NCBI RefSeq assembly: GCF_001602375.1
Contig: NZ_BCNY01000008.1
Span: forward strand, 62,001 to 126,000
Reading direction: 5' to 3'
Source of the DNA: Methanoculleus horonobensis
GTDB lineage: Archaea; Halobacteriota; Methanomicrobia; Methanomicrobiales; Methanoculleaceae
Length of the DNA: 64,000 bases
Shown here: positions 8,776 to 17,787 of the stretch, piece by piece
Layout: every line of letters starts with the position of its first letter
Position numbering within the stretch: the stretch's first letter is position 1
Program-made: the position numbers and the translations under genes
The notes under the pieces: model-generated
The model's input: the letters and a program-made list of their open reading frames with translations, nothing else
The model's database searches: none
What the model was told of the DNA's origin: nothing

Positions 8776-9279
8776 ATGCAAATCGGAGATGTCAAAGTGA
8801 GGGTGACGGCCGTTGCACTGGCCGTCTTCCTCTTTTTTATCATCCTGATCGCCGCGTATGTCTTCACAACCGGGAATGTATACGCGCTGTATTGGGCGGT
8901 TCCCTCGGCGGTCATGCTGCTTCTCATACCCATGGCACTCAACTACATGAGTCAGAAGCAGTACGCGTCGCTGGTACCGATGTATGAAGCGGAATCAAAG
9001 AACGCCCGGATACGGGAGATTAACTTAAGCAAGCTCGGCGAACCGGTGCGCATAAAAGGCGTCGTCGAGCGGGTCTACTTCCAGTTCCTCAACCGGCCGC
9101 AGTACCTCGTTGCCGACCGGACAGGTGAGATATCGGTCAAGATGTTCACCTCGCCGGCAGAAGACGTGCAGAAAGGGGATGTGGTCGAGGTGCTCGGAAC
9201 CGTCGTCAAACGCTACATCATGACCGGGGATGCGGTCATCAACTGCGTCTCCATACGAAAGATCAAAAACGATCAGTAA
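8776..9279 (+). CDS. Membrane-anchored OB-fold protein
   Basis: The protein has about 167 residues. Two hydrophobic helices at about residues 10-30 and 38-57 are followed by a soluble domain from about residue 75. That domain contains EPVRIKGVVERVYFQ, YLVADRTGEISVKMF and KGDVVEVLGTVVKRY, the strand pattern of an OB-fold of the nucleic-acid or CcmE-like type. ATG 8776 is preferred over the TTG at 8770. It directly follows fdhC on the same strand and is probably co-transcribed, but a link to formate transport is only positional. The role is unknown. Confidence 0.6.
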   Translation: MQIGDVKVRVTAVALAVFLFFIILIAAYVFTTGNVYALYWAVPSAVMLLLIPMALNYMSQKQYASLVPMYEAESKNARIREINLSKLGEPVRIKGVVERVYFQFLNRPQYLVADRTGEISVKMFTSPAEDVQKGDVVEVLGTVVKRYIMTGDAVINCVSIRKIKNDQ

Positions 9280-9320
9280 TCCTGACGCCCCAAGGGCGCC
9301 AAGCAACTCAGTGAAGGGAC

Positions 9321-9345
9321 GGCGGAAACAGTAAGGTTTCCTGCC
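9321..9345. terminator. Hairpin between converging genes
   Basis: The arms ggcggaaac (9321-9329) and gtttcctgcc (9336-9345) form a stem with one bulge and a six-base loop. It lies in the 89-base gap between the OB-fold gene and the end of the oppositely oriented herA, where a bidirectional terminator would be expected. Confidence 0.35.
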
Positions 9346-9368
9346 AGAATCACCTTCTCGCGTTGGAA

Positions 9369-10964
9369 CTAAAACGTCTTTTCAAGCCCGTCGTCTATCG
9401 GCTTTGCCGCCGGCCTTCTGTTGAGATCCAGGATATACTCCTCGAAGAGATGGATCCGGGTGCTCACCGGGAAGGGTATCCCGATGGTGCTGATGACTGC
9501 TTCTCCTCGTTCGAGCGTCTGAATCTCGGTGTCCAGGCACGAGAGATCCTGTTTTGCGCTGCTTGCGATGGTGTCGCGGTCGCCGCGATCGGAGAGCCCC
9601 ATCACCACGAAGGTGTTCAGCTGCGCAAGAACCCGGGCGTCGATGTTCTTGGGCTGCTGGGTGACCACGCAGAGCCCCACGCCGAACTTCCGCCCCTCCA
9701 TCGCCGCCTCGCGGAACGTCCGGGTATTTCCGAGCCCCGAACCCAGCACCCGTTGTGCCTCCTCGATGGTGATCAGCACCTGCCTGGGCTCCCCCTCGCC
9801 GGCCTCCTCGCCCTGGTGGCTGCGCATGATCTTGCGGGTGATGATCGAGAGGACGAAGAGTTCGCTCTGCTCGCTCATCCCCGGTATGTCGATCAGGACG
9901 ACTTTGTTCTCGTGGAGCGCCTTCATGATGTCGGGGATCGAGGAGCCCTGTCTCCGGAAGAAGCGCCGGTTCCGGTTCATCATGCCCGCGATGCGCCGCT
10001 GCATCACCGAGAGGGTGCTCGGCGAGAAGTTCTTCAGGTCGCTTGCAATCCGGGGGTGCCGGCCGGTGTAGGTCTCGGCATCGAAGGTTGCAAAATCGGT
10101 GCTCTGGAAAAAGTCGATCACCTCGGAACCGGGCGTGCTCTCGAGCATCTCCACGACCTCGCGCTGGGGCGGCGAGTGCTCGTAGAGGAGGAGGAGGTCG
10201 GGCGCCCTGAAGTCGTCGTAGTCCAGGTAGAGCTGGCTTAAGTGGTACTTCCGCCTGTACTCCTCCGGCCGGGTGGAGAAGACCTCGAGCCCGTCACGGC
10301 CGGCCTGGTAGTGCAGGAGCCCCATGGTAGTCTCTCCGCTCGACGACCGCCCTCCCGCCACGTATTCGCCGTGCGGGTCGACGATAAGGAGCCCGAACTC
10401 CCGTGCCCGCATGCAGGAGGCGCAGAAGACCTTCATGAAGTTGCTCTTCCCCATCCCGGTCGTCGCAAAGACGCCCATGTGCTGCCGCATCACCTGCGCG
10501 TGGAGCGCCACCCTGACGTCTTTTAAGACGTCCAGGCCGGTCTTCATCACGCCGACCTCGATCTCGCCCATCACCTGCGCGAGGAACGCAAAGTCGCGCG
10601 AATCCGGACGCTCGACGCGGGAGAACTTCGCAGGGATCGTCCGGGGTTTGCGGAACGTGCCGTCACCTCCGACGTACCCGAGCGGCGTCGCCTCGACGAG
10701 GATGAAGACGTCCTCCCCGATCCCGTAGAAGTGCTCGGTATGGGGGCGGGTATCCCACTTCGGGTCGGAGAAGTTGCACTCATGGAGGAGGTCGCTCACC
10801 TTCGCAAAGAACGTCAGCCCTTTGACGTCGTCCGTGATCTTCAACACATCCCCGAGATAGAGTTCCGCGTCGTGGGGGACGGCAAACCGGTAACCGAGCA
10901 CCCGGTCACCGATCAGGCGGTATTTTGAGGCGTCGTCGCCGTCAATATCGGTCAAACTCATCAT
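9369..10964 (-). CDS. herA: HerA DNA translocase/helicase
   Basis: This hexameric ATPase of about 531 residues pumps DNA and works with NurA and Mre11-Rad50 to make 3' single strands at double-strand breaks. An N-terminal HAS-barrel-like region is followed by Walker A VFATTGMGKSNF (about residue 175), the VDPHGEY motif, Walker B VLITIEEAQRVL and a QQPKNIDARVLAQ arginine-finger/sensor region. The start is one of two tandem ATGs (10964, 10961). Both lie inside the end of nurA, an overlap of about 20 bases, so translation is probably coupled. It is the last gene of the mre11-rad50-nurA-herA operon. Confidence 0.93.
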   Translation of the reverse strand: MMSLTDIDGDDASKYRLIGDRVLGYRFAVPHDAELYLGDVLKITDDVKGLTFFAKVSDLLHECNFSDPKWDTRPHTEHFYGIGEDVFILVEATPLGYVGGDGTFRKPRTIPAKFSRVERPDSRDFAFLAQVMGEIEVGVMKTGLDVLKDVRVALHAQVMRQHMGVFATTGMGKSNFMKVFCASCMRAREFGLLIVDPHGEYVAGGRSSSGETTMGLLHYQAGRDGLEVFSTRPEEYRRKYHLSQLYLDYDDFRAPDLLLLYEHSPPQREVVEMLESTPGSEVIDFFQSTDFATFDAETYTGRHPRIASDLKNFSPSTLSVMQRRIAGMMNRNRRFFRRQGSSIPDIMKALHENKVVLIDIPGMSEQSELFVLSIITRKIMRSHQGEEAGEGEPRQVLITIEEAQRVLGSGLGNTRTFREAAMEGRKFGVGLCVVTQQPKNIDARVLAQLNTFVVMGLSDRGDRDTIASSAKQDLSCLDTEIQTLERGEAVISTIGIPFPVSTRIHLFEEYILDLNRRPAAKPIDDGLEKTF

Positions 10965-11982
10965 GATAGTCACCAAAGAGGCCGGTGTAGTCGGCAAGGG
11001 TCATGCCGAGCCGGTCCATATCGCGGATGATGTCCTGGCGGACCTGCTCGACCGCATCCTTCCCTATCTTGGTGGTGAGGTGGGCGTCGAGAAGCGGGTA
11101 CGGGTAGCCCGTGACCCTCCCGTCGTCGGCGTAGGCCGCGAGCGCCGAGAAGACCCGTTCGACCATCTCCGCGCTGTAGAACGCGGGGATCTCCACCTTG
11201 AACGCCCGCTCTGCCCGCGGGTGCAGCCGGGCGACATACTGCTCGCCCCGCTGCTTCCAGGAGTGTGTCTCCAGGCGGTCGATCAGGCCTTCGACGGCTG
11301 AGACGCAGAGGTACCAGGGTCCGGGGAGGCCGAGGTCGCGTGCAAGCCCCTCCGCCGCCGGGACGATCGGGTGTCCGCCGCCCCAGGTGAGCGACGTCCG
11401 TTTCGTCACCGCGGCGATCAGCACGCCGCGGAGGTTGCAGAGGTTCAGGAGGCTCTCGACGACCTCGTCGTGGCTCGCGTGGCGGACCTGGAGCGTGCCG
11501 TCGAGGACGATGAGGTCGCCGGCATCGAGCTCCGCGGCCATCTCCATCGCCGCCCAGAACTCAAGGGTATCCCGTATGACGGCGGTATTCCGGACCGGGT
11601 CATCGTGGTCGAGGTGCACCTTCGGGGTGCAGTGGAAACAGTCGTGATAGATCTCGTCGAAGTCCTCGTTCCCCTTCCCGGGGTTGACCGTGACGATCTG
11701 GAGAGGCGTCGTCCGGTGGTGGAGGCGCGAACCGTCCGCGTACGAACTGACCGATGCCCGGACGGCGGCAACGGCAAAACTGCCCGCATCGAGGATGACG
11801 GTGTTGCTCCCGTCCACCGCGCAGACCGCCCCGTCGAACCGGGACGGGCAGCGGCGGTACGACAAGGCATCGAACCCGCCGGCGGCCGCGAACCGTCCGG
11901 CGAGGTCGGATGGGGCGCACTCGCGGATTCGCCCTGCGATCCGCCGGATCGCGTCCCGGTAAACGGTATTCGGGTCGGTCAT
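10942..11982 (-). CDS. nurA: NurA 5'-3' nuclease
   Basis: This 346-residue RNase H-fold nuclease docks on HerA and degrades the 5' strand at DNA ends. NurA signatures are VCAVDGSNTVILDAG (first metal-binding Asp), LIVLDGTLQVR (second acidic site), TKRTSL and VTGYPYPLLDAHLTTKI near the C-terminus. Its ATG overlaps the rad50 stop by four bases and its end overlaps the herA start. The tight overlaps and complete motifs make the call secure. Confidence 0.92.
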   Translation of the reverse strand: MTDPNTVYRDAIRRIAGRIRECAPSDLAGRFAAAGGFDALSYRRCPSRFDGAVCAVDGSNTVILDAGSFAVAAVRASVSSYADGSRLHHRTTPLQIVTVNPGKGNEDFDEIYHDCFHCTPKVHLDHDDPVRNTAVIRDTLEFWAAMEMAAELDAGDLIVLDGTLQVRHASHDEVVESLLNLCNLRGVLIAAVTKRTSLTWGGGHPIVPAAEGLARDLGLPGPWYLCVSAVEGLIDRLETHSWKQRGEQYVARLHPRAERAFKVEIPAFYSAEMVERVFSALAAYADDGRVTGYPYPLLDAHLTTKIGKDAVEQVRQDIIRDMDRLGMTLADYTGLFGDYHDEFDRY

Positions 11983-14900
11983 TCGAACTCCCTGACCTGG
12001 CTCGCCTGATCTCCGCCCATCTCGACCATCAGCGTCGTCGAGAACTCGTCCTGAACCTCGGTGATGTGGGATATCAGGAGGATCTGGGGGAAGTGGGCTT
12101 CCTGAGTCCGGAGCGCCCGGAGAAGGTTGTTCCGCCGCCCTTCATCCTGGCTCCCGAAGATCTCGTCGAAGATCAGGAACGTGGAGTCGTGCACCTCGTT
12201 CACCTCGGCGAGGAACCGGGAGAGCGCCACCCGGAGAGCGATGGCGATATCGTCCTGCTCGCCGCCGCTGAACCGGTCGGCCGGGTAGTCGTCGCCCATG
12301 TCGTGGACGAGGACGGTGAAGTCGTCGTCGAGCATCACCGTCCCGTAGCGCCCGTCGGTGATCTCCGCAAGCACCCTCCCCGCCTCCTCCTCGATCCGGT
12401 CCCTGACCACCTGGAGGAGGTAGTCGGTGTAATCCTTGATCAGCGACCGGGTCAGCTTCAGCCGCCCGATCTCCTCGGTGATTACCTCCTGCTGCCGGAG
12501 GAGATCGTCCGCGCGCGAGAGCCTCCCGGCCTCTTTCTCGATATCCAGTTTAAGGCTGTTTATCCGGAAAGCAGCCGCGGATCGTTGCTCCCGCACCGCG
12601 AGAAGAGCCCGCTCGCAGTCTGCCACACGCTCCTCCGCTGCCGCGACAGCCTCCTCGCTGAACCCGAGTTCTTCGACCGCCTCACCGACCCGGAGCCGTT
12701 CGGCCTCCCTGTTGGCGAGGAGGGCCTGCTTCGCCTCCAGCGCCTCGACCAGCCTCGGGACATCCTCGAGGCGAACGCGGAGTTCGAACGCTCTCCTGTG
12801 CGCCGTATCAGCTCGGCCGTACTCCTCGCTCTGGCGTGCGAACCGGTCGGGGTCGAACGCGAGGCGGTCGAGTTCAGCCCGGATAGCCTGCAGCCTCTCC
12901 GCGAGGCCGTTGACTCGTGCAGAGATGCCCTGCAACTCCTCTTCCAGCGCCGGCCGCCGCGCGAGCCGGGTCTGCGCTTCCGTATATGCCCGGTAGGACG
13001 GCTCGAGTGCCTGCGCCTCCGCCTCCAGCCGCTGCCGGATCACCGGGTCGAACCCGAGCCGGGAGATCTTCGCTTCAAGTTCCTCTTTGCGGCTGAGGTA
13101 GTTCTCGACGTCGGCGATGAGTTGCTGGCGCTCCTCCTGGAGGGCGGGGAGACGGCTGCACTCCCCCCGGAGGGTATCGGCCGCCGCCCGCTTCTCGGAG
13201 AGAGCGCGGATCTCTTCCTTGAGGGCGGCGTGCGCCGCCGGATCGTATCCCTCCACGCCGAGCGCCCGCATCGCCGCACGGTGACCCTCCGCCTCGGCCC
13301 GCCACCGCTCTCCGACACTCGCGCTCTGCTCGTACCGGGAAGAATACAGCGCGTGCTGCTCTTTCAAGCGCTGGGAGACGGTGCGCTGCCCGTAAAGATC
13401 CTTCAGCGCGGCGACGAGGCTCTCGCGGTCGGCCGTCGCCCTCGCATGCCCGCCCTCGAGATCGGCGAGCGTCTTCTGCATCGCCGTGGCGGCATCTGCA
13501 AGATCGCCGACCAGTTGCTCGTAGTGGGCGCCGAGGCCCTGGTGGCACGTCGGGCACGATCCCTCCGGGCCGGCGGCAAGGATCTCCGCCCGGTGTTCGG
13601 CAAGCCTCCGGATCTCCTCGCGGAGCGCCTCCTGCCGCTCCGCGCACGCGCTGATCCGCGAGGTCAGGTACTCTTTCCGGCTCTCCGCAGATTCAATCTC
13701 GTCTTCGATGGAGCCCATCCCGGCAAGCTGCCGGGCAAGCCCGGCAATCTCGCTCTCGAGGAGACTCATCTCTTCGGAGGCCGCGTCGACCTCGCGCAGG
13801 CACCGCTCCTCCTGCCGGGCGAGTTCCTGCGCCCGGAGAAAGACCTCTTCCCGGGCCAGGAGGGCGTCGTACTCCCCGATCTCCTCTTCGAGCGCGCGGA
13901 GATGCCCGACCTTCTCCTCGATCCCTTCTATCTCCGTCCGGTTCTCCCCGACTCGCCGCTCGATCTGGGCGAACCGCTCGTCCATGCGCGTGAGGTCTTC
14001 GCGGAGTGAGTCATACTCCGGCTGGAGTTCTTTCATCGCAACGATGCGGTTCCGGAGGCCCTGCCACTCCGCGACGTCGCGCTTGAGACCGATAACCGCC
14101 TTGTCGTCCCCTGCAAGCGCGGCGAGTTCTTCCTCGACCTTCCTGCGGCGCTCGCCGTACTCCCGAACCTGCTCCTCCGCGGCGTTCGCTTCGAGGGTCA
14201 GGCGGTCGGCGAGCGTCTTCTCCTCCGCCATCGCGGCCGTCTCGGCTTTCAGGGCATCATAGCGGTCGGCGAGGAGAGCGAGTCCTTCGAGTTCGGCCTG
14301 CACCTGCTGCCGTTCGGCGATCTCCCCTTCCGTCTCCCGGCACTCGTTCCGCAGCCGCTCGATCTCGGCCGCGAGCACTTCCTCTTCCCGTGCAAGGTGC
14401 AGGTAACGCTCGCGCACGGATAGCACCCGATCGCGCTGCGTGCGCGCACCATCTAGTTCCTCCGCGGCAGCCCTCTCTCTCCCCAGAGCCTTCTCCGCTT
14501 CCTCCTCCGCCCGGGCGAGCTCGGTGCCCAGCGCCGCAAGGCGGACGCGAATCCCCTCGGCATCCAGTTCCTGGAGCCGGCCGGAGAGCTCGCGGCAGCT
14601 TCCTTCCCGGACATCGACGATCGATTTGAGGCGCTCCATGCTGTCCTTCTTGAGATAGTCGACGCCCAGCACCTGCATGAACCAGTCCTTCCGGGACCCG
14701 GCCCTGCTCTCGAGCAGGGCAAGGAGTTCCTTCTGCCCGGCGTAGATGGTGTTGCGGAAGTCGCCCGGGCCCATGCCGACAACCCGCTGCACCTCCTCTC
14801 CCACCTTCTGGACGCTGCTTGCAAGGAGTTTCTGGTTCAGGTAGAGGTTTGCCTCGTGGAGCGTCGAAGAGGCACGGCGCTTGAATTTGCGGACGACGGC

Positions 14901-15152
14901 ATACTCGTTGCCGCCGACCGAGAAGTCCAGGCGAACCTCGCAGACGTCCTGCGGCCCCGCAAAGGAACTGACGATATAGTTCCCGTCGAGACCGGTGCCC
15001 TGCAGGCCGTAGAGAGCGAAGAGGATGGCCGAGACGATGCTGCTCTTGCCAGTTCCGTTGTTCCCGACGATCCCCGTGATGCCGTCCTGGAAGACGATCT
15101 CCTGGTCGCGGAAGCGCTTGAAGTTCCGCATCCGGAGCTTATTCAGCAGCAC
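11979..15152 (-). CDS. rad50: Rad50 DNA repair ATPase
   Basis: This 1057-residue SMC-like ATPase tethers DNA ends and drives the Mre11 nuclease. Walker A IVGNNGTGKSSI lies at about residues 30-41. Two long charged coiled-coil arms flank the zinc hook SCPTCHQGL at about residues 530-538. The C-terminal lobe has the ABC signature DRFSGGEQDDIAIALRVA and Walker B STFLIFDEIFGSQDEGRR. The start overlaps the end of mre11 by 14 bases and the stop overlaps nurA by four. Large GC-rich open frames on the other strand are shadows of its coiled coil. Confidence 0.96.
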   Translation of the reverse strand: MLLNKLRMRNFKRFRDQEIVFQDGITGIVGNNGTGKSSIVSAILFALYGLQGTGLDGNYIVSSFAGPQDVCEVRLDFSVGGNEYAVVRKFKRRASSTLHEANLYLNQKLLASSVQKVGEEVQRVVGMGPGDFRNTIYAGQKELLALLESRAGSRKDWFMQVLGVDYLKKDSMERLKSIVDVREGSCRELSGRLQELDAEGIRVRLAALGTELARAEEEAEKALGRERAAAEELDGARTQRDRVLSVRERYLHLAREEEVLAAEIERLRNECRETEGEIAERQQVQAELEGLALLADRYDALKAETAAMAEEKTLADRLTLEANAAEEQVREYGERRRKVEEELAALAGDDKAVIGLKRDVAEWQGLRNRIVAMKELQPEYDSLREDLTRMDERFAQIERRVGENRTEIEGIEEKVGHLRALEEEIGEYDALLAREEVFLRAQELARQEERCLREVDAASEEMSLLESEIAGLARQLAGMGSIEDEIESAESRKEYLTSRISACAERQEALREEIRRLAEHRAEILAAGPEGSCPTCHQGLGAHYEQLVGDLADAATAMQKTLADLEGGHARATADRESLVAALKDLYGQRTVSQRLKEQHALYSSRYEQSASVGERWRAEAEGHRAAMRALGVEGYDPAAHAALKEEIRALSEKRAAADTLRGECSRLPALQEERQQLIADVENYLSRKEELEAKISRLGFDPVIRQRLEAEAQALEPSYRAYTEAQTRLARRPALEEELQGISARVNGLAERLQAIRAELDRLAFDPDRFARQSEEYGRADTAHRRAFELRVRLEDVPRLVEALEAKQALLANREAERLRVGEAVEELGFSEEAVAAAEERVADCERALLAVREQRSAAAFRINSLKLDIEKEAGRLSRADDLLRQQEVITEEIGRLKLTRSLIKDYTDYLLQVVRDRIEEEAGRVLAEITDGRYGTVMLDDDFTVLVHDMGDDYPADRFSGGEQDDIAIALRVALSRFLAEVNEVHDSTFLIFDEIFGSQDEGRRNNLLRALRTQEAHFPQILLISHITEVQDEFSTTLMVEMGGDQASQVREFE

Positions 15153-16299
15153 GCTCTCCCTCTTTATGGCGTGCGATGACCGACCGGAGAACCTCCGTCC
15201 CGGTCTTCTTCACGAACTCTTCGTCGCCGGGAGCGAGGTGCTCCTTCTCCACGAACCGCTCGAACTCGGCGACGTAGTCGATCCCGACGAGCGAGTCTTC
15301 GTAAAAGATCCGGGACGGATCGTCGACGGCCAGCACCTGCAGTTTGAGGTCCAGCGCACGGTTCCGGATATCCTGGAACGCCTTCTGGTCGAGCGCGCGG
15401 AGCGTATCGCGGCGTATCCCGTCGAGCGTGACCTGGCAGATCGCGTGGTGGATTTTCTGCTCGTGGTTATCGGCAGCATCGAGGATGGCATCAACGACCT
15501 CCCCGGCCGAGAGCCCATCGCAGTTGATCCTGCCGAGGCTGAACATCGGCGTGTGCGGGAGGTCGATATGCTCGACCTCGCCCGACGCAAGGTTCACGGC
15601 GAGACCGCCCTTCTCCTCCGCGATCTCCCCGTAGTTGCAGTATTCGAGCGACCCGCTGTACCAGGCGTTGTCGGCGACCTGCACCTGGTTGTGGTAATGG
15701 CCGAGTGCGATATAGTCGAACCGGCCGGAGAGGATGGTCGCGTCCAGTTCGTGCTCGGCGACGGTGTGCAGCCGTTTGTCTTTCAGGATGCTCGCAAGAC
15801 CGTGGGTGACGAGCACGTTCGTGCCGCCGGAAAACTCGACCTCCTCGAACGCCCTCCGGTAGCCTTCCGCCTCGAGCATATTCGGTATCAGGTGAAAGAC
15901 CGTGTCCCCGAGTTCCACCCGGCGGTAGCGGTTGTGGTGGGCGACGTAGAGGTCGCCTGCAGCGTAGCCGCCCCGCTCCAGCACCTCGAACGGCGACGCC
16001 GTGTACCGGGTCTTGGCCATGCTGTGGTTGCCCGCGACCACGAGCATGGGGATTCCCGCGTCGTGCAGGCGAGAGAGGGCGTCGAGCGCCGTCGTGTAGG
16101 CGCGGGTCTTCGGCTTGACCTGGTGGAAGAGGTCGCCCGCGTGGACGAGCGCATCAGGCCGTAAGTCGATGACCCGGTCGACGGTAGCAAGAAAGTTGTC
16201 GTAGATGAACTGTTCGCGCAGATTCATCCCGGTCTCCGGATCAACCCGGTTAAAAGCCGATAATCCGAGATGCGTGTCTGCCAGATGAACGATCTTCAT
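15139..16299 (-). CDS. mre11: Mre11 nuclease
   Basis: This metallophosphoesterase of about 386 residues has 3'-5' exonuclease and endonuclease activity and acts with Rad50 on double-strand breaks. All phosphoesterase motifs are present: VHLADTHLGL, LVHAGDLFHQ, LVVAGNHSMAK, VTHGLAS and ALGHYHNQ. ATG 16299 is preferred over an in-frame TTG two codons upstream because it begins the canonical MKIVHLADTH. It is the promoter-proximal gene of the four-gene repair operon; a short gap of about 130 bases separates it from the divergent SepCysS unit. Confidence 0.95.
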   Translation of the reverse strand: MKIVHLADTHLGLSAFNRVDPETGMNLREQFIYDNFLATVDRVIDLRPDALVHAGDLFHQVKPKTRAYTTALDALSRLHDAGIPMLVVAGNHSMAKTRYTASPFEVLERGGYAAGDLYVAHHNRYRRVELGDTVFHLIPNMLEAEGYRRAFEEVEFSGGTNVLVTHGLASILKDKRLHTVAEHELDATILSGRFDYIALGHYHNQVQVADNAWYSGSLEYCNYGEIAEEKGGLAVNLASGEVEHIDLPHTPMFSLGRINCDGLSAGEVVDAILDAADNHEQKIHHAICQVTLDGIRRDTLRALDQKAFQDIRNRALDLKLQVLAVDDPSRIFYEDSLVGIDYVAEFERFVEKEHLAPGDEEFVKKTGTEVLRSVIARHKEGERAAE

Positions 16300-16393
16300 G
16301 CCCAATTAATCTCCGTGTTCCTTGAGTATAAATGCCTGATCTGCGCGGCGTGAATGTATCCGGCACCGAAGAGGTGTTCATGATACGCGTAAT

Positions 16394-16402
16394 CTAATAT
16401 AT
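16394..16402 (+). promoter_or_regulatory. TATA-like box for the SepCysS operon
   Basis: The run ctaatatat lies 28-36 bases upstream of the GTG at 16430 in the AT-rich gap between divergent mre11 and SepCysS units. The spacing suggests a very short leader. Confidence 0.45.
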
Positions 16403-16429
16403 CCCCACTGATATTTGTATGGTGATCTC

Positions 16430-16612
16430 GTGTCAAAAAGAGCCGTTGATGCAGTTTTTCAGGCACTATTCCTCCTCTCCGACGTCCGGTTCCTCCTGCG
16501 GGAGACAGCTCCCGGGCATGACCTCGACGAAGGCCAGAAGGAGCGCGCCGCAACAACCCTCGAAAAGGTGAAACGGCAGATTGCAATCCTTGAAGAGGAG
16601 TTGGTACGGTGA
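16430..16612 (+). CDS. 60-residue helical protein coupled to SepCysS
   Basis: The frame from GTG 16430 gives 60 residues, beginning MSKRAVDAVFQALFLL and ending KRQIAILEEELVR. It is almost entirely helix-forming, with an amphipathic N-terminal half and a short charged coiled-coil-like C-terminus, and it has no cysteine. A TTG at 16415 is an alternative start. Its stop overlaps the GTG of SepCysS in the sequence gtga, which implies translational coupling. No family is recognised. A helper or assembly role for the tRNA-dependent cysteine pathway is possible, but only from position. Confidence 0.6.
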   Translation: MSKRAVDAVFQALFLLSDVRFLLRETAPGHDLDEGQKERAATTLEKVKRQIAILEEELVR

Positions 16613-17787
16613 AGTGCGCAGTCGATATCGAGTCCCGCGACGTCGAGGAGATGTACATCAACATCGATCCCATCCAGGCGGGCGGGCGGCTCACCGTCGA
16701 CGCCATGAAGGCGGCGATATCCTTTGCGGACGGCTACTCGGTCTGCGACAACTGTCGAAGCCCCTTCAGGCTCGACTACATCCAGAAACCCCCTATCGCG
16801 CAGTTCCACGCCGACCTCGCCGCGTGGCTGAATATGGACACCGCGCGGGTGGTGCCGGGAGCGCGCCGGGGATTCCAGGCGGTCGCGAGCACATACGTGG
16901 AGAAAGGCGACCCGGTCATCGTGACGTCGCTCGCCCACTACACTGAGTTTGTGGCAGTCGAGGAAGCGGGTGGGATTCCGCTCGAGGTTCCGAAGGATGC
17001 AAAGAACCACATCACCCCCGACGCTGCGGCAGAGAAGATCGAGGCGGTGATCCGGGAGTTCTCGAAGACGCCGCCCCTGCTCTTCATCGACCATGTCGAC
17101 TACCAGTTCGGGAACGTCCACGACGTCGCGGCCATCACAAAGGTCGCCCACCAATACGACATCCCCGTCCTCGTCAACGGGGCCTACACAGTCGGGATCA
17201 TGCCGGTTGATGGGAAAGCGCTCGGTGCCGACTTCGTGGTCGGGTCGGGCCACAAGAGCATGGCGGCCCCGGCACCCTCGGGCGTCCTCGCGACGACGAA
17301 CGAGCACGCGGAGCGGGTTTTCAGGACGACACAGGCGAAGGGCGACGTGACCGGCCGGACGTTCGGGATCAAGGAGGTCGAGATGATGGGCTGCACCCTG
17401 ATGGGGGTCACCGTCGTCGGGATGATGGCCTCGTTCCCCCATGTCAAGGAGCGGGTGAAGCACTGGGATACCGAGGTGGCACACTCGCAGGCGGTCGTGG
17501 ACGCCCTCCTCTCCATCGAGGGGACGAAGGTACTCTCCGACTACCCGCGGCAGCACACCCTGACCCGGATCGATACCCGCGAGTCGTTCGATAAGGTGGC
17601 AGAGCAGCACAAGAAACGCGGCTTCTTCCTCTCGAGCGACTTGAAGAAGCGGGGCATCACCGGCGTCATCCCGGGCTCCACGAAGGTCTGGAAGTTCAAC
17701 ACCTTCGGGCTGACGGAGAAGCAGATCCGGCACGTAGGGGAGTCGTTTGTCGAGATTGCACGGGAAAATGGGCTGAATATCGTCTGA
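16609..17787 (+). CDS. pscS: Sep-tRNA:Cys-tRNA synthase (SepCysS)
   Basis: This 392-residue PLP enzyme converts O-phosphoseryl-tRNA(Cys) to cysteinyl-tRNA(Cys), the route to cysteine in many methanogens. Diagnostic segments are YINIDPIQAGGRLT, SVCDNCRSP with its two conserved cysteines, ARRGFQAVAST, VLVNGAYTVG and the PLP-lysine motif VGSGHKSMAAPAPSG. The GTG start overlaps the stop of the upstream 60-residue gene. The C-terminal TGVIPGSTKVWKFNTFGLT also matches the family. SepRS is not in the window. Confidence 0.95.
   Translation: MKCAVDIESRDVEEMYINIDPIQAGGRLTVDAMKAAISFADGYSVCDNCRSPFRLDYIQKPPIAQFHADLAAWLNMDTARVVPGARRGFQAVASTYVEKGDPVIVTSLAHYTEFVAVEEAGGIPLEVPKDAKNHITPDAAAEKIEAVIREFSKTPPLLFIDHVDYQFGNVHDVAAITKVAHQYDIPVLVNGAYTVGIMPVDGKALGADFVVGSGHKSMAAPAPSGVLATTNEHAERVFRTTQAKGDVTGRTFGIKEVEMMGCTLMGVTVVGMMASFPHVKERVKHWDTEVAHSQAVVDALLSIEGTKVLSDYPRQHTLTRIDTRESFDKVAEQHKKRGFFLSSDLKKRGITGVIPGSTKVWKFNTFGLTEKQIRHVGESFVEIARENGLNIV

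Noticed and set aside
11910-14009. Plus-strand open frame of 699 codons opposite rad50
   Set aside because: It is antisense to the complete rad50 gene, whose GC-rich coiled-coil coding removes stops in other frames. Its product shows only Arg/Leu/Glu-rich low-complexity sequence.
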